This document shows positions 58,182 through 64,000 of a stretch of 64,000 nucleotides of DNA, in pieces. The notes beneath the pieces were generated by a model. That model was given only the letters and a program-made list of their open reading frames with translations, did not search any database and was not told the origin of the DNA. Position 1 is the first letter of the stretch, and every line of letters begins with the position of its first letter. Origin of the DNA: Trifolium pratense (lineage: Eukaryota > Streptophyta > Magnoliopsida > Fabales > Fabaceae). The stretch spans positions 1,798,001 through 1,862,000 of the forward strand of contig NC_060060.1 in the NCBI RefSeq assembly GCF_020283565.1, given 5' to 3'. The position numbers were made by a program, and so were the translations under genes.

Positions 58182-58904
58182 GTCTCCTCGACAAATTAAT
58201 TTTTCGGCCTGCGCGCCATTGTCTTGTGCTTTATTTGCTTTTCTGACAATTTATTTTTGGGGGCCTGCGTGCCCGGTTTTTGTAACATTTGAACAAATGG
58301 GTTTTTATGCCCGGTATTTATAACAATGATCGTTTTATTCATCCTGCTCGTCTATTTTATCTCCTCGTATGTATGTTTAAGTTATTGTTTTCGTTTTGCT
58401 AAGTTATGCCTGCGTGGAATATGCATGTCTTTATGCTTGCTCGTTTTTAACTTAACAACTTTTTGGTTTTGATATTCGTATGCTTGCGCGACATTGTTGT
58501 ATGCCTGCTCGACAAAACCGTTTTTATATTTGTAAGTTTTTTGTTGCGAGCGCGTTTCGTCGAGGAGGTCGTCCTCGGATTTAACTTAGAAAGTTTAGGG
58601 AACTAACTAAGCGCCTAGAGTTGTTTTCTGAGGCTAATACGGACGCCAACACGTTGTTGTGCCCGCCCCCGCGGCTTGAACTTCCCATCGCGAGCTGGGC
58701 GTTAAGCCTTGGCACGAAGACGAGGAGCTTGTCTCAAAGGTCATCCTCGTCGGGGAGACGTTCTGCCCTTCCTGAGCCAGAGTATCTCCTTTTCAGTTAT
58801 TGGATCGAGCACGTGTGCCCGCGTGCTTTCCGTTGTCGGGGTGTCGGGCTCGTTGCTAGAGGATCCGAGCAGCCTTTTAGAATTGTTTTTAGTTTGGCAA
58901 TAAC
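58182..58904. other. Gap between the convergent pol and antisense genes
   Basis: About 720 bp that must hold the 3' end of the antisense transcript. It is T- and G-rich just after 58182, with repeated gcctgcgtg and tgctcgac words. No open frame of note was recognised. Confidence 0.6.
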
Positions 58905-61900
58905 TTAGCTATAATATTGTTTTAATTTTTGGGCGTTCCAAGGTCGAGGAAGTTTCTTTCCTCGAAGGTCCTCGAGATAATACGCGCCATTTTCTGTTTT
59001 GTCAATGACGCGATATGGTCCTTCCCAGTTGGCCGCCAATTTACCATCCTGGGAGTCCTTAGCATTTCGTCTTAAGACGAGGCTGCCCACTTCAAATTCT
59101 CTTTTGATGACTTTGACGTCATGTCGGGCAGCTATTTTTTGTTTAAGGGTGGCTTCCCGAAGGGATGCCCCCGTCCGGATCTCTTCGACGAGATCAAGCT
59201 CTTCCCGGAGAGCTTCGTCATTCATTTCTTCTTCGAGCGGTTGCTCGGTTCGGCGAGATGGCTCGCCCACCTCCACGGGGATTACTGCTTCTGTTCCATA
59301 TACCATTCTGAATGGAGTCTCCCCGGTTGTGGAGTGTGGTGTTGTGCGATAGGCCCAAAGGACGCTTTCGAGTTCCTCGACCCATTTCTTTTTGTTCTGG
59401 TCCAATCTTCGACGCAGGCCGCGCAGGATTACTCTGTTGGCGGCCTCGGCTTGCCCGTTAGTTTGGGGATGTTCCACGGAAGTGAAATGTTGCTTTGTCC
59501 CCAGAGCAGCGAGGAAGTCTTGGAATCCTTTGTCCGTGAATTGTGTCCCGTTGTCTGTGACGACGGCTTGTGGTATTCCAAATCGGCAGAGTACGTCGCG
59601 TTTGAAGAAACGGAGTATCCTGAACGACGTTATGTCGGAGAGGGGTTCTGCCTCTACCCACTTGGTGAAGTAGTCCACGGCGACTATTAAAAATTTATTT
59701 TGGTGGAGTCCCTTTGTGAAGGGGCCAAGTATGTCCATGCCCCACCAAGCGAAGGGCCATGGTGACGACAAAGACTTGAGTTCGTGGGGAGGAGCTAGGT
59801 GCATGTCCCCGTGTCGTTGACATTTGTCGCATTTTTTCGCATGGTCCTTTGCGTCTTGCTGCATGGTGGGCCAGTAGTATCCTGCTCGAAGAGCTTTCCT
59901 GGCCAGCGATCTTCCTCCCAGGTGCTGGGCGTTGATCCCCTCGTGTACCTCGCGCAGGATGTAGTCGACTGTTTCCTCGTCGATACATTTTAAGAGTGGG
60001 ATTGAGAACCCTCGCCTGTATAACTTTCCGTCGAGGATGACGTATGCGCATGCTCGACGTCTAATTATGGCTGCTTCTTTCTGATTGTCGGGGAGGGTTC
60101 CATTTGCGAGGAAGTTATACACGGGGGTCATCCAGCAATTTTTGTCGCCAATGACATTTATGTCGAGGACGTTGGTTGTCTTCTCGATGCTTGGTCGAGG
60201 GAGTACTTCTTGAATGACGGATTTGTTTCCGCCTTTCTTTTTTGTGCTCGCCAGTTTGGACAGGATGTCTGCCCGTTTGTTGTGCTCGCGTGGAACGTGT
60301 TGCACTTCCACGGATTCGAACTTGGTGATTTTTTCCTTCACTAATGCTAGATATTCAGAGAGATTGTCATTTTTGGCTTGATATTCTCCCAATACTTGTG
60401 AGGCGACAAGTTGTGAATCTGTGAAAATTTTTACTTCTTTTGCCTCCATGTCCTCGGCCAACCGTAGCCCTGCTAGGAAGGCTTCGTATTCTGCTTGGTT
60501 ATTTGATGTCGGGAAGGATAGTGCTAGGGATACTTCAATGATGATCCCATTTTCGTTTTCCAGGATAATTCCTGCTCCTGCTCCCGTGGAGCTTGACGCT
60601 CCGTCGACGAATATTGTCCATTTGTCTGCCTCGCTTGTCGAGGAGGCTGGACTCGTCATTTCGGCCACAAAGTCTGCTAGGACTTGTGATTTTAGTGCTT
60701 TCCTGCTTTCGTAACGAATGTCGAATTCGGAAAGCTCGAGGGACCATTTGAGCATCCTGCCCGCCATGTCTGGTCGACCAAGCAATGATTTGATGGGTTG
60801 GTCGGTTCGTACTATGATTGTGTGTGCTAGGAAGTAGTGGCGTAGTCTTCTTGCTGCGTTGATCAAGGCAAGGGCCACCTTCTCGATTTGTGTATATCTG
60901 AGTTCGGGCCCCTGAAGAGCCTTGCTTGTAAAGTACACTGGTTTTTGTCCTTCCGTTGTTTCACGGACAAGGGCTGCGCTGACGGCCTCAGATGCGACGG
61001 AGAGGTAGATGTATAACACTTCCTCGACATCCGGGCGCGAGAGGACTGGGGGTTCGGACAGGGCCTTCTTAAGGTGTTGGAGGGCCTGCTCGCACTCATC
61101 CGTCCATTCGAACACAGCTTCTTTCCTTAGTAATTTGAAAAGCGGTAATGCGTGTTGAGCAGATTTTGCTACGAAGCGAGACAATGAGGTCAGCATTCCG
61201 TTCAGGGTTTGTATGGATTTTTTGTTGCTCGGAGTTGGGAGCTCCGTAAAGGCACGACATTTGTCGGGGTTGGCTTCGATTCCTCGTTCTGTTAGGTAGA
61301 ATCCGAGGAACTTTCCCGCTCGTACCCCGAAGGTGCACTTTTCTGGGTTGAATCGCATGTTGTGTTTTCTGGCCTGCTCGAAGACCTTACGTAGGTGGGC
61401 GGTATGGTCGATTTCCTCGTGGGATTTTACGATCATGTCGTCCATGTAGACTTCGAGCATGTCGCCTATTTCTGCCCGGAATACTTTGTTCATCATCCGC
61501 TGGTATGTAGCACCAGCGTTTTTTAGACCGAAGGGCATTACGTTGTAGTAATAGTTGCCCGACTCGGTCATGAAAGCTGTTTTTCCCCTGTCGGCCACAG
61601 CCATTGGGATTTGGTTGTATCCTGAATATGCATCCATAAAAGACAATAATTTAAAGCCAGAAGAATTATCGACTAATTTATCAATGCAAGGTAAAGGATA
61701 GGAATCTTTAGGGCAAGCCCTATTGAGATCGGTATAGTCAACACACATGCGCCATTTTCCATTAGATTTTTTAACTAGTACAACGTTTGACAACCAGGTA
61801 GTGTATCTGGCTTCAGAAATAAAATTTGCCTCTAGGAGGTCTTTTACAGCTTTTTCAGCAGCCTCCGCTTTTTCGGGAGACTGCCTACGCCTACGTTGCA

Positions 61901-64000
61901 CTACAGCACTAGCAAGTGGGTCGACAGTGAGTTGATGACAAGCGATGTTTGGATCCAGCCCGGGCATGTCGGCAGCATGCCATGCGAACAAGTCAGCATT
62001 TTCTCTAAGGCAGGCTTTCAGCTGCTTCCTCGCCAACTCGGGGAGCCCTGTCCCAATCTTGACTCCTTTTTCTGGATCCTCGCCAAACTGGACTATCTCG
62101 AAGTCTCCATCTGGAATGGGGCGATAATGTTCTTTGCTCGCCTCGTCGTCCTCCTTCTCCTCCTTCCTCACCTTTTTCTCCTCCTTATGCTCTTTCTTGG
62201 AGGTGCGGCTGTCAAGATCAACAGAGCTCACACTTGGACCGGGCAGACTTGGTGGTGCTTCCGGGGATGGCTTTGTTGGTGTTTCCGAGGAAGGCTTCGG
62301 CTTCTTTGCTTCAGGAGCCTTGCCAATGAAATTGTTGCCTTTGGACGCTGCGTCAAAGCATCTTCTTGCAGCTTCAATGTCCCCGTGTAGAGTAGCAACC
62401 TGCCCCTTATGAGTGTAGTACTTCATCTTCAGGTGGGCAGTAGAAGGGACAGCAACCAGGTCTGCTATGGCCGTCCTGCCGATGATGCACTGGTAGAGGC
62501 AAGGGCAGTCCACGACCAAGAATTTCACCCTGATCGACTTAGCAGTCTCTTCGGAGCCAAAGGTGACGATCAGGTCGACATAACCCCAAGGCTTAGTAGT
62601 TGCTCCATTGAATCCTGTGAGGTCTGAGCCCATGTATGGGGTGAGGTGTGTTTCGTCCAGCTGTAATGTTCTGAACAAACTGGCGTACATGATGTCGCAG
62701 GAGCTCCCCGGATCGATGAGGACCCGACGAACGTCCATGTTGGCCATGTCTGCCCGGACGAGGAGGGGAATTTGGAAATTGGCTGTCCCACCGGGCAGCT
62801 CTTCTCGATAGAAGGCTAAAGGCATTGATCGCCCCTTCGCCTTGTCCAGTGTTGCGTTCATATTCGAGGACGTGTTGATGAGATCCTCGAATTTTCTTTT
62901 TATTGATCCGACGGTGTGCTTGTCCATGTGACCGCCGGATATGACGAGTGAGTCTGTGAAGTAGTCCCCCGTGCTGAGCGTAGGACTAGTATGGGTGTCC
63001 CCAAAACCGCTGGGGATAGCAAAGTCTTCTGGCCGGGAGACGCTCATGGCGATCTGCTTGGTGCTACTCTGCCCGGCTGGTGGGGGAACTACCTCCTCGA
63101 CGGCGCGAGTCTCCGCGGCCTCTGGTCGAGGGTCATTGTTTCTCTTCACGAATTCTCGTAACTGTCCGTTTCTTATTAATATTTCGATAGCATCCTTCAG
63201 CTGGATGCAATCGTCGGTCCTGTGACCGTAACTCTTGTGGTATCTGCAATACCTATTCTTGTCTTGGCCGGGCTTCAGGGGAGTCGGCTTAGGCTGTTTT
63301 ACATTCGCTCTGTTAAACTCAGAGATGTGAACTTCAGCAAATATTTCTCCCCGTGACTTGACGAGGGGGGTGTATGTGGCGAATGTGCTTGGAGGGCCAC
63401 GAGATTCACGCCTGTCGCCCCTCCTTCTGTCTCTGCCCCTCTCGCCGCCCCGATCGCCGCCTCTATCATGTCCCCGGTCGCTTCCCCTGTCATCGTTCCT
63501 GTGGGTGGACTCGCGGGCAGGGTGGCTGCTTCCAGGTCGGGCAAGGCGAGCGACATCAGCTGCCTGGACCTCCTCGTAGTCGATGTACTTTTGAGCTTTT
63601 AGGAGGAGGTCGTCCCAGGTGGGTGGCTTTTCTATGCCCACAGCTTTGGCAAAATCGCTGCCCGGGCGAAGGCCCCTCTGCAGCAAGTATTTTTTCATGT
63701 CGTCGGTCGTTTCGACCTGCACAGCCTCTTTGTTGAATCTCTCGACGAAGTTGCGGAGAGTTTCGTTTTCAGCTTGGTATATGGCCTCCAAGGCATGCAC
63801 AGTCTTTGGGTGCTTGCGGGAAGCAGTGAAGTGTCTGCAAAACTGTTCAGTAAGATCCCTCCATGAATGGATGGATTGAGGGGGCAGGCTTTGGTACCAT
63901 GCCATTGCTCCCTTCCTCAGCGTGGTTGGGAACAGTCTGCACCTAATAGCGCCACTTATGTTCCTGAAATCCAGGTTCGCGTTGACATTGGCTATGTGAT
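58905..64000 (-). CDS. Gag-Pol polyprotein of the Tat element (5' partial)
   Basis: One open frame runs from the window edge to TAA at 58905-58907. It has no stop upstream of the Met at 63905, so the true start is outside. Residues counted from that Met. Gag core MAWYQSLPPQSIHSWRDL (1-100) is followed by an Arg/Gly/Asp-rich stretch and a C-H-H-C knuckle CRYHKSYGHRTDDC (220-233). Protease has DPGSS (398-402), where many have DTG/DSG. Reverse transcriptase spans about 690-870 with VYMDDMIVKS (YMDD 820-823). The first RNase H is about 950-1080. The second, archaeal-type RNase H is about 1095-1220 (IFVDGASS, FTDSQ). Integrase has its zinc region at 1320-1365 and D1391, D1451, E1487 with the D35E spacing. 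All catalytic residues are present, so it may be functional. No frameshift separates gag from pol within the visible part. Confidence 0.96.
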   Translation of the reverse strand, partial: HIANVNANLDFRNISGAIRCRLFPTTLRKGAMAWYQSLPPQSIHSWRDLTEQFCRHFTASRKHPKTVHALEAIYQAENETLRNFVERFNKEAVQVETTDDMKKYLLQRGLRPGSDFAKAVGIEKPPTWDDLLLKAQKYIDYEEVQAADVARLARPGSSHPARESTHRNDDRGSDRGHDRGGDRGGERGRDRRRGDRRESRGPPSTFATYTPLVKSRGEIFAEVHISEFNRANVKQPKPTPLKPGQDKNRYCRYHKSYGHRTDDCIQLKDAIEILIRNGQLREFVKRNNDPRPEAAETRAVEEVVPPPAGQSSTKQIAMSVSRPEDFAIPSGFGDTHTSPTLSTGDYFTDSLVISGGHMDKHTVGSIKRKFEDLINTSSNMNATLDKAKGRSMPLAFYREELPGGTANFQIPLLVRADMANMDVRRVLIDPGSSCDIMYASLFRTLQLDETHLTPYMGSDLTGFNGATTKPWGYVDLIVTFGSEETAKSIRVKFLVVDCPCLYQCIIGRTAIADLVAVPSTAHLKMKYYTHKGQVATLHGDIEAARRCFDAASKGNNFIGKAPEAKKPKPSSETPTKPSPEAPPSLPGPSVSSVDLDSRTSKKEHKEEKKVRKEEKEDDEASKEHYRPIPDGDFEIVQFGEDPEKGVKIGTGLPELARKQLKACLRENADLFAWHAADMPGLDPNIACHQLTVDPLASAVVQRRRRQSPEKAEAAEKAVKDLLEANFISEARYTTWLSNVVLVKKSNGKWRMCVDYTDLNRACPKDSYPLPCIDKLVDNSSGFKLLSFMDAYSGYNQIPMAVADRGKTAFMTESGNYYYNVMPFGLKNAGATYQRMMNKVFRAEIGDMLEVYMDDMIVKSHEEIDHTAHLRKVFEQARKHNMRFNPEKCTFGVRAGKFLGFYLTERGIEANPDKCRAFTELPTPSNKKSIQTLNGMLTSLSRFVAKSAQHALPLFKLLRKEAVFEWTDECEQALQHLKKALSEPPVLSRPDVEEVLYIYLSVASEAVSAALVRETTEGQKPVYFTSKALQGPELRYTQIEKVALALINAARRLRHYFLAHTIIVRTDQPIKSLLGRPDMAGRMLKWSLELSEFDIRYESRKALKSQVLADFVAEMTSPASSTSEADKWTIFVDGASSSTGAGAGIILENENGIIIEVSLALSFPTSNNQAEYEAFLAGLRLAEDMEAKEVKIFTDSQLVASQVLGEYQAKNDNLSEYLALVKEKITKFESVEVQHVPREHNKRADILSKLASTKKKGGNKSVIQEVLPRPSIEKTTNVLDINVIGDKNCWMTPVYNFLANGTLPDNQKEAAIIRRRACAYVILDGKLYRRGFSIPLLKCIDEETVDYILREVHEGINAQHLGGRSLARKALRAGYYWPTMQQDAKDHAKKCDKCQRHGDMHLAPPHELKSLSSPWPFAWWGMDILGPFTKGLHQNKFLIVAVDYFTKWVEAEPLSDITSFRILRFFKRDVLCRFGIPQAVVTDNGTQFTDKGFQDFLAALGTKQHFTSVEHPQTNGQAEAANRVILRGLRRRLDQNKKKWVEELESVLWAYRTTPHSTTGETPFRMVYGTEAVIPVEVGEPSRRTEQPLEEEMNDEALREELDLVEEIRTGASLREATLKQKIAARHDVKVIKREFEVGSLVLRRNAKDSQDGKLAANWEGPYRVIDKTENGAYYLEDLRGKKLPRPWNAQKLKQYYS

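Larger units (their letters stand above)
53577..64000 (-). mobile_element. Tat-lineage Ty3/gypsy LTR retrotransposon, left part
   Basis: The element lies on the minus strand and runs off the right edge, so its 5' LTR, primer-binding site and gag start are outside. In its own orientation the order is gag-protease-RT-RNase H-second RNase H-integrase, then an antisense gene, then the 3' LTR. The double RNase H and a gene antisense to pol downstream of integrase are features of the Tat group (Retand and relatives). Base composition is clearly richer in GC than the flanks. The left target-duplication candidate is aatac (53572-53576). Confidence 0.93.

Noticed and set aside
59121..59690. 189-codon plus-strand frame within pol
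   Set aside because: It lies opposite the integrase region of gag-pol and shows no domain.
61896..62390. 164-codon plus-strand frame within gag-pol
   Set aside because: Shadow of the protease-RT linker; low-complexity Leu/Phe translation.

Overview
The window is plant nuclear DNA. It is strongly AT-rich, spliced genes have GT-AG introns, and it is crowded with short transposons. Gene content and repeat families (Helitrons, Stowaway and Harbinger MITEs, tRNA-derived SINEs, a Tat-type Ty3/gypsy element) fit a papilionoid legume, perhaps near Medicago or Trifolium; the species is inference.

Layout. (1) 1-13.99 kb: two head-to-tail wax-ester-synthase/DGAT (WSD1-type) genes on the minus strand. 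The distal copy (43-2949, continuing off the left edge) is a pseudogene with a lost start codon and at least three frameshifts. The proximal copy (3963-13712) rebuilds as an intact five-exon gene of 471 residues. Its introns hold a 5'-truncated LINE, a Harbinger-type element and a hAT element nested in a MITE. (2) 14-40 kb: a repeat landscape with foldback elements carrying terminal palindromes, LINE and plant-mobile-domain pseudogenes, SINEs, hAT and Stowaway elements, and two minus-oriented Helitrons. One Helitron is about 1.1 kb; the other is a candidate 7.45 kb unit with a minisatellite and a B3-like gene fragment. (3) 40.26-42.14 kb: a five-exon gene for ribosomal protein eL30 (112 residues) with telo-box and site II promoter motifs. 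(4) 46.99-49.77 kb: a six-coding-exon rhomboid-like gene resembling plastid RBL9, whose catalytic serine position is valine. (5) 50.39-51.29 kb: a near-perfect 0.9 kb inverted repeat carrying a protein phosphatase 2C C-terminal fragment in both arms. (6) 53.58 kb to the right edge: a GC-richer Tat-lineage Ty3/gypsy retrotransposon on the minus strand. It has an open gag-pol frame with two RNase H domains and a separate two-exon antisense gene (56104-58181) with its own TATA box, 5' UTR intron and an array of GGGGA/TCCCC hairpins.

The likely functional host genes are the WSD1-type acyltransferase, eL30 and the RBL9-like protein; nothing links them in one pathway. The observations most worth following are the retroelement's antisense gene with its hairpin array, the foldback elements that share subterminal sequence but have different terminal palindromes, the phosphatase inverted repeat, and the large Helitron. 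All exon structures were deduced by eye from splice consensus, reading frame and family similarity.
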